Assembly: GCF_001723175.1 (NCBI RefSeq)
Contig: NC_064652.1
Location: forward strand, 1,860,001 to 1,924,000
DNA from: Penicillium oxalicum
Taxonomy: Eukaryota; Ascomycota; Eurotiomycetes; Eurotiales; Aspergillaceae
Direction: 5' to 3'
Length of the DNA: 64,000 nucleotides
Shown here: piece by piece, positions 35,193 to 47,418 of the stretch
How the letters are laid out: every line of letters starts with the position of its first letter
Numbering within the stretch: the first letter of the stretch is position 1
The notes under the pieces: model-generated
What the model was told of the DNA's origin: nothing
What the model saw: only the letters and a program-made list of their open reading frames with translations
Databases searched by the model: none
Made by a program: the position numbers and the translations under genes

Positions 35193-38100
35193 GATGATAC
35201 CAGACGTGAGTCGGGTTCAATAATCGAGTATGAGGTGGTCTTGATGGTTGGATATTGGAAAAGCCCAAGCAGCCAAGAAAATCCACTCGAAATTGCGGCT
35301 TAGGCTGATGATTTGTATTTCAAAATTCACTGGAAAGGCGCTACTTTGCAGAAAGGCCTAGTCGATCATTCAGGGGGGGGGGCTTGAAATGGAAGGCTCT
35401 CCAAGTCGACCGACCCGCGGAGCTAGAAGAAGAGCAACGGATAGAGAAGCTAGGGGAATGCTGATCTATCAAGTACCTGCAGGAGGGTACGGGTATGATT
35501 ATTAAATAGGAGCAGCAATGGACATTCTGGCCGTTCTCAAACCATAAGGTTTTAAACCTCACCATCTGGTCCGGTAAGAGTCAGGCATCGGCCTTGATAG
35601 TGATCTCCTGATAGTGGAGGCGAACATGTGGTCATCTCGATCGTTGGTGTGATTCATTGTATCTTTGTCCTTTGTCGCTGATAACCGGAGCCAAGAACGC
35701 CCTAAACTTAGCCATGTCCGAGATGAGGAGGACTGTGGCCATGGCTCAGATGGGCCTGAACGGAAGGTTACGGAATGGGTGGATGGGGCCGGACAACTAC
35801 CGGCCAGGAATACGGGGTAAATGTTCACAAATCGATCCTTCTACATCCTTTGGGAGCAGGGCGGCTTTTGGGTAATCAAAGACTTCCACACTCACACTCG
35901 ACTCGACGCCTATTCAATGGTGTATGGTACGCACCTGAGATGGGAGATTTCAGGACTGATCGTCAGGCACCGGCAGTATTCTCCTAGGACTTCAGGATTC
36001 GTGAAGCAATTCTTCCAGAACCCATGCAAGAGGCGTGATACACCGTGTCCCGAGTGTCCTGGGAAGGTAGTGATAACACGATTGGGTCCATAAATTGCAG
36101 CAATACTGTCCTGATAGAAGCGAATTAGGTAAATAGTTCGGATACCGCTCTAATCGCGGATGCCATCCAGACCAAAAGCCATTGGATACATCACAAGAAA
36201 ACGAATTGAAGCTTGGGCCAGTCAGCAGCCCGACGCAAGCAGGGAAAGTTCCCTAGTCAAACAATAATGTCGAGCGGAAGGGCAATCCCAGGATCGTTGC
36301 TGGTCCTCTACAACTGGCTGTAGATAATGGGCATCCGGCCGTCGACCAATCAGCGGCAACAGAAGCTTATCTTCATCCGCATCCTGGAATGCCTAAAAAG
36401 ATACGATGCTCATGCACCGTCTTCCTGTGATTAAGTATAGTCAAACAGTGATGCGCACCAGAGAATACTCAACGCAGTGCTTTCTCCGGCTGATATGGCA
36501 GCGAAAATGGCAGGCGAAAGCAACACCCAGGAGGGGCAGCAAGTAGACGAGGCGATTCCCTGAGTTTAAAAGAACGCTTCATCGCCTCGTTGGAAAGCGG
36601 TCTATAAAGCGGTAGCCCGGGGTTCCTGCTGCCTTATACATGCACCCTTTAGTTGACGCGTCACCGTCGACTGAAGTCTGAATGTGGCTCTGTATCTCAT
36701 ATCAAAGTATTTCCGCGTCGCACATGTCTGGCGAGCAGCCGCCCCTCAACTTGACAATGTTGCTCAGGTCGAGGCAGAATGTTTTCCCGTTAAGTTCTAT
36801 TTTCTTTATTCGGTCCGTGCGCCTGGAGGCTCGCCAGGCCCTTATCAAATACCCAGCGGTAGACCAATTAGAAGTGAGGATCTCCAAGAACAGGGGTGCT
36901 TATCATGACCACGTTTATTACTCCGAGCCCGAACACCCCCGTCATCTCGGGGTCGACTCGACCTTCGTTTTCATCCATCATATTGCGACTTTTTTTTATC
37001 CTTTTCTATCCTCGCTTCCAGCTACATGTTACACTGTCCGTTCTAAATAAGCCTCTGACGCCATTTCAGTTCGCCCGGAGGCCATTTCAACCACGAGGAA
37101 AGGAACATATGGACAGACATAAATTAATGACTGTCCCACACATTATCGCACGCTATAAGTTATGCACTAGTGCTTCACAAGATACAGGAATTTAAACAAA
37201 GCATGGTCAATAATAGTTCCTCCTCACATGAAAAGGAAGCAGATCTATCTGCTTCGACGATTAAGACGTTCCATCTCCGCAATAGACAGTCGTACCCTCT
37301 AATTTCCACCTTGATGCACTTTCCAGGACGCTGCCCGGAGATTCGAATAAACTTGCCACAGACTGAATTTGCTACCCCATCTTGATCCGAGTATTTGAAC
37401 TCTGACTTCAAAGTCCTAGCCCGAGCGCGTTGAGATTGCGTGAGGTGGCCCGGGGGCATGTCCACTACTATGTTACCGTGCCCCGGCTCAGCGGTGCTAC
37501 CCTCCATGAACTCTGCTCAACCCCATATTTGCATGTGAGGATCCTGCCTAGCTGACCTACCTCGACCTATTATTTTCTACAAGATCACCCATATTTACCA
37601 CTGGCCGCCGACATTCTATTGTATGAATGCGCTGTGTAATTCCACCTACTGGATATGCAGCCAGGTCCCAGACGTAGTCCTGAATGCGTTGACTTGTGTT
37701 AGTTGAAAACTGACCTAAATCACAGCCCGTCGAACCCAGAAAATGCGCCATTCTTTGAATCTCAAGTTATATATTCTGCTTATCTGGCTGGTTGAGAGAG
37801 AACTTTAGTACTTCTTGGGTGAGAACTCTTCCGACTGGCCCCCATGCATGGCTGTGGAACAACATTTTATACAAAAGAAATCTTCAGCACCCCCAGTGAC
37901 AAGTATCAGACGACCTGATGTTGGATCAGACTTATTTCTACACTTTTTATTCTTTCATGTTGGACTTGTATTAGTGCGTAGCAACTCTGTGCTGTCACAT
38001 AGTGGGAACCTGGAGTTTCTCTCAAGGATCCATAAGGCTGCCTGCAGCAACCAGTTCCACCGCCCCACCGATCGGCCCGACGACCGAGACAAGCTGCGAT

Positions 38101-39792
38101 TAGATGTGCCACCATAATCCAGATCTGCAACGGAATGAAAATAAAAGAATTCAGCAAACGATCAAGCTTCTCGAACTGGAGATCCTGTTTTGGTGGAATA
38201 CATAGGTTCATGTTTTTTTGTCTGCCGTGACATAATCGGCGGAGGAACTATATTTGAAGTCCAGAACTCAAGTACTTAGAACATATTATTATCGAGCATT
38301 TAAGAACTTAGTATACAGTCTCCATAGAACAGTATCTACCTCGCCCGACCCTTGGGAGTATTACATAGCGTTGGTGGAATAGGCTGGGTGTTTTTTGTGG
38401 GCTCAAGCTCTAGAAACGGGCGGCGAATGAGTGGATGGATCATCCCATCTCAGTGGAAGCAGCTGAATTGTGGGAAGAACAGCGTCCGTACCGGTATTGG
38501 AAGAGGCACACCAGCTTATGATCCTCTTCCATCAAAAAGGATCTCAAAAGGATCTCAACTACTTTCTCATCGGTACCGGAAGTAGGAGATTTTATATTTG
38601 GTCCCAGCTAGTTTGATAAAGCTCGGGATGTATACTGTTCTTTCTTATGCGCGGAGGAAGAAGATTCTGGGGCAACCTAGGTTTGACCCACATACAGTAG
38701 ACAGCCCTGTAACATGGTTTCCCCTTTCGAGTGAGACACTTTTCAATCAGTGGCATTGACCATCTTCTGAAAAAGCTATGCGTACCATTCATGGAAGGAT
38801 GCAACGAGCGGCTACATTGATCACCTGGGATTCTTCAGATTGGCAGCAGGCAAATGAGATTCGAATTCTATTGGTGCTGACCTATCAAGAGGTAGCAAGA
38901 TGATTGGATCAACACTCCTTCGATACTCCACAGTATACGATCGGTAATGAATGGACCCAAGGAGGGCAATCAATTCAACGTTTTCTGATGAACCACCGAC
39001 AGTCCCGCTGTCGAGTCAAACCAGCCTTGCACGCTTGGAAGGTCGGACCTTTGCTGATCTTACGCAAGCATACACGGAGGAACTTATTCTCAAAGTCACG
39101 GGAGCATGCACACGTTCAAATTCATAAAACGCGAAAAAGTGCAATCAAACGGGAGACCACACCAACGGCTTCTTATTCGTGGAACGAGATCCCTTCTGCC
39201 GCGTGTAGTTTCCGCCCCATTCCTTGTAATTTAGAACAAGAAAGGGAAAAAAAATTCCCATGACAAAGCTGCAAACACAGGTTCTCCTTTCCAGAATGTT
39301 ATTGTAACATTTTTTTGTCGATGCTCATACTGTGTCTCCTGGCCTCCATATGGCCTTTTCACACAATACATACATAGATTCTAGCATCAAAGAGATTGTC
39401 AACACGACATGGCCCTTGAGTTTACATGAAAACCAGTAGACTGTGAACAGACACTAGATTTAGCAGGGATCTCCGTAGCCGTGCCTCCGGGGAGGAGCCA
39501 CCCAGCACGGTTGGACAACAGGCCGATCGCTGTCATGTCAAGGCCAAATGGACAACAGCCACAGGACAGGGCCAGGATTGTTGGCAATTGGAACTCCCAA
39601 AGCAAGAATCTGATTTTGTCCTCGTGAACGGTGACGGGCGGACGGTCCTGCCATTGGGTCCGTTCCCCCCCCCCACGCCACCGTGATCCCGCACCGCCAC
39701 AAGGCCCCTATCATTCGTATCATGGATACCGATCCTCTGAAGCTCCATCCACCACCCATCGCCAGAGCCTTTCTCGCATCACACGGTCCATC
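35193..39792. promoter_or_regulatory. 4.6 kb divergent interval between ammonium transporter and SSK2
   Basis: No frame in this interval resembles a known protein; the longest are 122 codons (36682-37050, +) and 119 codons (38904-39263, +). GATA-type sites suited to AreA appear at 35680-35684, 36072-36076, 36323-36327 and 36367-36371 (the last on the minus strand). The first lies about 490 bp upstream of the transporter start. A poly-C run sits at 39666-39676, just before SSK2. The rest may include leaders, a long non-coding RNA or decayed sequence. Confidence 0.4.
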
Positions 39793-42700
39793 ATGGAGAT
39801 CCCTGATATCGTGAGCCATGATTCAGATGGCTCGGGCTCCTCGGACGAATTTCCCTCTCAGTATCCGCTGAGAGGAAACTCAACCTTTGGGGAGACCTTC
39901 ATCGACGGGTCTCAGGTGCAGACACCGGCCACCACAATCACCTCATCGCCTCCGTCACTCGCCACTAGTTTGGGAGGATCATGGTGCAGCACTCCCACAA
40001 GCCGTCCTCGGGGAACGAGCGTTGGGCCAGCCTCGGTGGTCTTGGACAAAGTCGATACCCATGGCATGCCGGGAGAATTGCGACCACAACGACCCTCCGC
40101 TCCAGCGAGAACACCCTCGAACACATACGCCCCCCAACGTCGTCCACCTCAATACATCAGTCTGCAGAACGACCGGCAACGGTCGTCGTCAACGAAGAGA
40201 GGTGCCCGGCGTGATCCCAACGCACAGTATCGCGCCCAGGAGAAGGCCTACGTGCAACGGATTCGGGCCAATCCCCAGGCTTGGTATCACCACTTCGACG
40301 ACATGCAGCCTCCCAACGCGATGCCCGGTGATGCTGATCTCGAAGATCCCTCCCCCTCATCTGAAGTCCCCTTCGACGACGACTCATATGACCCCGACAC
40401 TCAACTGTTCCTCCCCGATGATAATCTGCCAACGATCGAAGAGCTCAAGAACCCGAAGAATCAGGAGCGGCTAGAATGGCACTCTATGCTGGCATCTGTG
40501 CTCAAGGGTGATGTGGTCAGGCAGGAAAAACAGCGGTTGATTGATTCCACAGAATCGAAGCGATCGGCTGCTCTGGGCCATGCCCTGTGGATTGGCGTGC
40601 GTGCCAGGACGTGTGGTCGAAGCATCGCCCTGCAGCGAAAATTGATCGATGATTCTCGTGCTCAGCTCGGGCCCCTCATTGAAGAGATTATCAACTTCCA
40701 AATCAAAGGTGAGACAGAAATTGGTAAGCCGCCGAGGAAGCAGGTCGAGGATGTGGTTGCCAAAGTCGAGAAATGCGAAGTTCTCTATTCCACCTCGAAG
40801 GAAATGGAAGCTGCAAACCCTCGCACGGCTTCGGAGGAGTTCTACTCTAGCCGTGCAGCCATCTTCGCCTGGCACAATATCACAGCCTTGATCAACACCG
40901 AGCTGGCTGTCTTGCAAAGCTGGGTGGGCAACGATGCCCTCGACTTTAGCCAACCAAGAACGATATACGAGCATAGTGAACTGTCGGAAGATTCGTCATT
41001 CCTGGATCGCATCATGAAGGAGGATGGCTTGAAGACTCTTCAGGGAGATCACAGTATGCTGAACGGTCTCGGTAGAGTCATCCAAAAGCCAAGGGCACGC
41101 TGATTGAGAACGCCGAAGCGTTCGCGGCCCGGCATCTGCCGCCGTATATTGAAGAACTGTTGACGCTGATCAATTTCCCCTCACGTTTGATCCAAGAAAT
41201 CATTCGAGTGCGATTGTCGTACGCGAAGAACATGAAGGATCCGGCCCAGCAGTCTCCCATTCTGGTGGATCAGATGATCTCCCAGTTTCAGATTCTGATG
41301 CGAGTGGCCACGCAGATCAAGCAACGGTACTTGGAAATTTCACGCCCCGAGCCAGGCTGGGATCTGCCTCCTTGTGTTGATGAGAATTTTGATTCGGTGG
41401 TTCTGGATGCTATGAAATACTACTTCCGAATCCTGAACTGGAAGTTGAATGCAAACAAAAATACCTTCAAAGAGGCGGAAATCCTGGAGCAAGAGTGGGA
41501 GTTCTCTTATGTCATGGTCGCCAGATCGAAAATGGTGACATTGAAGTTGCCGAACAATTCAGGTATGTGCATGCGCTCTTTCAAACTCTCACCCCATCGT
41601 GGAAACTGACACCTTTTCTTCCGTTCTGTGCAGTGCTTTAACCGCCAAGTCACTCCAGCGACTCATGATTCACTTTGAGCGTGAGCTTGTTCCTAGAGCA
41701 AATGAGAGTGTTGCCGACATGGATAAACGCTACAAAAGTATTCTGGACTCGACACGTATTCGTCAACGCAAGCTGTATCGATTCTCAAAGTTCTTGTGTC
41801 AATTGTTTGAAAATGCTACCGAATACAACCTCACAACGGACATTGCATATGAATTCTTTGAAGCGCTTCTCGTCTCCGATCACTTCCTTGTCACGTCACC
41901 CACCTCCGTCGGTCAGAAGGGTGTTTACCTCATTGCTCATCATTCCTTGTGGAATCGACCAGCTGACATCCAAGCTATCCTGGCCACCTCCTTCCGTGAA
42001 GACGAGTCCACCAAGGACGGCCCACACATCCCATACGTCCTCGTCATTCGGCCCGAGAAGCCCATCGCGTGGGCTGGTAAGGAGATGAAGGTTGACTTCC
42101 TAGAGCAGCCTACTGATGTTCGTCTGGGCAAGCTCCGTCTTGTCGTTGAAGGCATGCAGGAACGCCTGCAGAATGCTAGGATGGAGCTGGCTCAACTGAC
42201 TGGGATCCAATTGGACATGGCTATTGAGCAACGCGCTAACCTGGGCCGGGTCAATGTGGAGCTGAACAAGATCAAGAAGATATCTTTCAAGCTTTCCATG
42301 GCCATCATGGATAGTGTGGCTGTCATCAAGGATCAGCTTCGGGAAAAGACCTGGGAAAACAACGATCTGATCCAGGCCTGCTACGCATTTGCTACCGAGT
42401 TTGGTAAACGCTCAAGCAATTATGTCGATGCCAACCGACGGGCGATGAACAGTGCTCGTCTGGTGGAATTATCGCTGGATTGGGTCTCCTTCATCTGCGA
42501 TGAGTGCGACGCCGCGGACCGAAAGACCTTCAAGTGGGCAGTAGCGGCGCTTGAATTCGCCATGGCAATTACTACGAGTCGGCATTTACTTTCGATGTAC
42601 GAGGAGGAGTTCAGCCGCCTGCGTTCCAAGGTCGCGGGGTGCATGTCTCTGCTCATCTCCCACTTCGATATTATGGGTGCTCGGTCGTCTCTCGCGGCGC

Positions 42701-43926
42701 AGGCGGAGAAACAACGTATCGAAGAGCGTGCTGGCCACCGCAAGGTTGGCGCTGGACGTATCCTGAGTGACGAGGAGGCTTCGAAGCTTGTGCGCGAACA
42801 ATGGCTTGCTCGTTTGACGGAAATTGAAGACCGAAGACAGGAGACCAAACGTCAAGCACTCGGTAGGGTCCTCGAGGGCTCTGACGAAGCCGACCGGTCG
42901 CTGACAGTGCTGTCATCTTCTGCCACCAATGTCACTCTGCGTTGGCAGCAAGGCCAGTTCATCGGTGGCGGCACATTCGGCTCCGTTTATGTGGCTATCA
43001 ACCTCGACAGCAATTATCTGATGGCTGTCAAGGAGATTCGTTTGCAGGATCCTCAGCTGATCCCCAAGATTGCGCAGCAAATCCGTGACGAAATGGGTGT
43101 TCTGGAAGTCTTGGATCATCCCAACATTGTGTCTTACCATGGTATCGAGGTTCACCGCGACAAGGTTTACATCTTCATGGAGTACTGTTCAGGAGGCTCT
43201 CTCGCAAGTCTGCTGGAACACGGCCGCATTGAAGATGAAACCGTCATCATGGTGTACGCACTGCAACTTCTTGAGGGTCTGGCATACCTGCACCAGGCAG
43301 GCATCGTGCATCGGGATATCAAACCCGAAAACATCCTGCTGGACCACAACGGCATCATCAAATATGTGGACTTTGGTGCCGCCAAAATAATCGCTCGTAC
43401 CGGCCGTACAGTAGCACCGGTGGACGGACCAAGCGGTGGCATGCTCGCCAAGGACAACCAGATGACCAACCAGATGGCCAGCCAGCGAGGCAAGAACCAG
43501 AAAACGACCACAGGTACCCCGATGTACATGTCTCCGGAAGTCATCCGTGGCGATACCTCGGACCTCGTCAATCGACAAGGGGCCGTTGACATCTGGTCAC
43601 TGGGATGTGTCATTCTTGAAATGGCAACCGGTCGCCGTCCCTGGTCTACCCTCGACAATGAGTGGGCGATTATGTATAACATCGCCCAAGGTAACACGCC
43701 GGCTCTACCTACGCAGGATCAACTCAGCGACATTGGCATTGACTTTGTGCGTCGCTGCTTCGAGTGCGATCCTCTGCAACGACCCACTGCCGCTGAGTTG
43801 CTTCAGCACGAGTGGATCGTCTCCATTCGCCAGCAGGTCGTCGTGGAACCTCCGACTCCCGGTAGTGAAGCTGGCTACAGCAGCTCCACTAGCTCTATGA
43901 GTCGTCAAAGCTCGACCTACGCGTGA
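39793..43926 (+). CDS. SSK2: Osmostress MAP kinase kinase kinase Ssk2/SskB, reading frame broken twice
   Basis: This is the MAPKKK of the HOG pathway, activated by the response regulator Ssk1/SskA and phosphorylating Pbs2. The N-terminal half is regulatory. The C-terminal kinase has GGGTFGSVY, the lysine in MAVKEIRL, HRDIKPENILL, DFGAAK and GTPMYMSPEV. The frame is lost twice, each time as if one base were missing: near 41088-41090 (after GRVIQK) and near 41503-41514 (after EWEF). Allowing for both and for the intron 41563-41633, the length is an exact multiple of three and gives 1,354 residues, typical of the family. The second shift is required to reach QIENGDIEVAEQF and a correctly phased donor. 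The start is uncertain: 39793 is the first ATG with a convincing downstream frame, while an in-frame ATG lies at 39631. As written, the product would end before the kinase domain. Confidence 0.93.
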
Positions 43927-45343
43927 TTTGGTGAGCTGAGACAACCCCCTCTTGTCTAGCATCTTCACGTCGTCTGTGCTTGTGCATCGTCCATTTCATC
44001 TCTTGTGTCCATTTTGTCCGAATCTGTCAACTTAAACCCTTTTCCTCATTTCCATCGTTGATGGGCAAAAGTTCCGAAACGCTTTCTGATCAACGTCCAC
44101 ACTCGCTCGAGATGAGTTCCAAATCATCTTTCGTTCTGTTCCCCCTCACCCACCCCTCAGATGGCATCGCATGTGATACCCCAATATGCTCTTTTGATGT
44201 TCCTTTCTTCTTGGTCTGATTACGTTGCGAACACTTTTTTCTTCCTTCTTACACTTATTATTCATTTTTCGATCTATACGGATTTGTCTCATGTGTCGTT
44301 GTCGTCGGCGCAGGTGGAAGCTCGGTTGGGTTGTCATCGCAGGAGTTCCGTGGTCCTTTCCCGCTTTGGCGCTGGCTCTCTCAGGTTTGTCTGCCATTTG
44401 TGTTTACGTATGACTCTGTTGTTTAATGTGTATGAAATCAATTTTTCCTCAACTCTCCATTTACGTTACAATAGGTTTGACGTTTCTTCAAATGGGATCT
44501 CTTGCATATGGTCGGACATCGTACTATCAAAAGATCTCCGGGCTTCGGCATAGATGAGCTCACAAGGTGTGAGAACCTTTCCAATCAACCCTGAGCATGA
44601 TCGTAAGGGGTTCCTGCCAGGTCATCCTGGAATATATTAGGCAGAAATACCTTACGTGGCAACTACGTGAGGACGATATCTTTGCTGCAGTAGGGTAATC
44701 TCTCTGCTGACCAACTGTCTCTCATGGCTAGTATGGGTCAACAAGAGCCACCAGGCGTAAATTATTGCGCAATCAACTAAACGGAAATCGATGACAAGAT
44801 GTAGCTGATGAACACGAACGAAACCCCAAGCTCATGGGTGGAAGGACATGGATGGATGGACATAACAATTAATGGAAGCACCAACACGCCAAACACTTGA
44901 CAATGAAACGCCGGCTCCTAGACGAAAGGTTCGTGAGACGTGAAATGAGAATGTGAAACGACTCCCGCTATCATGAGGCGATGTGTGTAGAGAGGAGAGA
45001 CGGGAAGAGGTGGTGTGGATGGAGAAGGAGGACCTGCAAGGCCGAAGGGTCATCGCTGCGTGACAACCTATCAGGGGGGGTAAAGAGGGAGGTGAAGTTA
45101 AAGAAGAATGAGAGAGATATAGAACGACCCGACGTGGGCCCGCACAGGCCGCTATCCAGATCAATTCAAGCTGGGGATATGGCGACATGGAATCTGGAGG
45201 TGGGTGTAGACTGTAATGCTGTTCGTTTTTGCATCGTGGCGTGAGGAAGTGAGGGAGGAAGTGAGGAGTGAAGGGCGCTCGGTTGATACCCGAGTGCTGC
45301 AGGATGAGGAAACGCCAGCCATACGCTTTGCCGTCTCGGGTGA
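43927..45343. other. Convergent 1.4 kb spacer
   Basis: This is 3' flank for SSK2 and GID4. T-rich tracts around 44230-44270 fit an SSK2 3' UTR. A 179-codon minus-strand frame (44832-45371) overlaps the last GID4 exon in another frame and has no motif, so it is not called. Confidence 0.45.
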
Positions 45344-46513
45344 TTAGCGAAACTCGACCGCTGGGGCACATCCATGATCTTCAACATGTTTCAGTTCAAG
45401 TTGTTGGAATCTATACAAGAAACATGATTAGAGAGTCAATGGTCTTGGAATGACCACCCGAAGAATGATGAATGACGTACCGCTCGCTTTTTGCATGGAA
45501 ATAAACACCGCTGACAGATCCTTCAATTTGATTGAAGCAGATGTAGTAGAATCCCTCGAAGCTGGCTCCAGAGATGGTCCGAACACGATGATCCGGAACG
45601 AGGAAGTACTCTTTCCATCGCATGAACACGTGCTCGCGCTGGGCAAAGTTTCGATATGTAAAATCAGTTCGCTTGGCCTGTTTGGCAAGCGGCTTCCAGG
45701 CAGGAAATCGGGACCAGTGGTGGATATCTATTTTCTCGTTGGCGCCCCATTGCTCGTTTCGGGTCTGAAATGTGTGCTTGGTGCCGATGATTTCCCCTTC
45801 AAAAAAGGTGGTCAAAGTGGGGTGATCTTCAGTCAGACCTGATCAACGGGGGAGGCTTGTTAGTGTATGCTTCCAGACACATTCGTGGATTCCCAGCAGC
45901 GATAGCGAACCTTGAATGCGAAGGTAGCCACATAGATATGACTCGGCCATGTCCACATGGATGATTTCGACATCTACGTTGTATTCTTGCTTATCGGACA
46001 TTTGCTTGCCCACAAATTTGCTACCAGAGCGAAGAAATGAGGACGAGTAATTCGGCAAGAGCTATGTAGCGGGATCGGTCAGATGAGGGTATTCCCAGCG
46101 CAAGCAAGGTCATACAACAAGACGGGGGCTGCACAACTTACCCGGACATTAGAGAATTCGTAGCGCAGCAGTGACGAGTTTGAGGGTATCACTGGCGACT
46201 GGCTCCCAGCGCCACGATCCCAGGGTGAACTCGATCGCTCGCGTGCAGCGGTTTCAGCGTCCGGCGTGCCACTTATCTTGCTCTCCACTCTCAGCGGATC
46301 AGACGCCAAGAGCGCGCTGCCATCTTCGGAGCGACCCAGCGCGGGTGCTAGGGCACTGGCGGGAGTCAGAGGATCGTCTACAATCTCGCCGGGTGAGATC
46401 GTAGGCTCTGGAGAGTCTCTCCAATCTGAGAGACGATCCAATTCCGGCGGACACGTTCGGGTGGAGATCACCTCGGCGATCGAGTTTTGGCGACGGTCAC
46501 TCGGTGTTGGCAT
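45344..46513 (-). CDS. GID4: GID4/Vid24, substrate receptor of the GID/CTLH ubiquitin ligase
   Basis: Four exons (46142-46513, 45911-46061, 45481-45838, 45344-45410) encode 315 residues. The first about 124 residues are polar and disordered. The rest is the Vid24 beta-barrel, with SGSKFVGKQMSDKQEYNVDV, FFEGEIIGTKHTFQT, HHWSRFPAWKPL, MRWKEYFLVPDH and ISGASFEGFYYICF. The final exon encodes FQQLELKHVEDHGCAPAVEFR. Gid4 binds N-terminal proline degrons of gluconeogenic enzymes, and the GID E3 then ubiquitylates them when glucose returns. All introns are GT-AG with matching phases. The short last exon is the usual fungal arrangement. Confidence 0.95.
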
Positions 46514-47418
46514 TGGGGCGGATCAAGGAAGGAGGAAAGTAGACATCGGACCGAGCCAGAACGCCGAACACGCAAGCAGATGAGGCAATCTTGGGCACGC
46601 CAATGCAATCCGTCGAAAACACCAAACACAAGGGCAAGGACGAGGCGACACGAGTCAACGGTGAACACGGGCAACGATGACGGAAGAAGGGAGAAGCGAT
46701 CGGGCGAAGGTCCAGAATCGAGGAAGATGGTCCAATTTCAGTCAGAGCGCAGGAGCGTAAGAGCGTAAGAGTAAGCGTAAGAGCGTCGGGTTGCCCACTT
46801 GCGGGCCCATCATGGGGTCATGCGAGCGCGGGGGAGGCGTTAGTGGCCTGAGGCATGAATATGCAGTGAGACTGTTTTGTTGACGGACTTTGGAGACTTC
46901 CAGGAAAGTCTTATACTCCGTGGTCAAGACACCACCAGGAATCACCATCTACTGCAGAAAAGAAGGGTCCATGTACAACCTATGGAGCAAAGATGGCGGG
47001 TAGATCTCCGTCTATATCATTTCTTTTTTTTTTTGAATCCTTCATGTGAAACTCGAAGCAGGTCAATCAGTCCTAAGGGTGATCACTAGTGCTATATGCC
47101 CGCCTGCGGTCCTGGAGACGGCATTCTCCATCTCACACCAAGGAAATTCAAGTAATGCGCCCTTCGTCGCTGTTTGGCAGCCGACTGCGAAAATGGAAGT
47201 CCTCAATGACCAGCGAGGGAAGTCAAGATCAGCAAGATGAAGCCGGACCATTCTGGTCCTTAGAGAATTTGACAATTCTCTGTAAAGAAATGTCTGTATC
47301 ATGAACAGCCTATAGGATCCGCTTCAGATGAACCCAACATGAAATCAATGCACTGTCAATCAAACGCCCCGGTATCATAAACAACAAAATAAATTCGGAA
47401 AGTTTGGGTTCCTCATCT
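46514..47418. promoter_or_regulatory. GID4 upstream region and Mago 3' flank
   Basis: This is 905 bp between two minus-strand genes. It contains a short imperfect tandem repeat at 46752-46787 and a poly-T run near 47023-47034. No gene is recognised. Confidence 0.45.
46752..46787. repeat. Short imperfect tandem repeat (AGCGTAAG units)
   Basis: Four or five copies of an 8-base unit close to AGCGTAAG follow one another with small length differences. The array lies about 240 bp upstream of the GID4 start codon. Confidence 0.8.

Noticed and set aside
36682..37050. 122-codon frame in the second gene-poor block
   Set aside because: It lacks recognisable domains, and alternative frames there are equally open.
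44832..45371. 179-codon minus-strand frame
   Set aside because: It overlaps the last GID4 exon in another frame, has low-complexity Ser/Pro/His content and no motif. It is best explained as a shadow plus 3' UTR.
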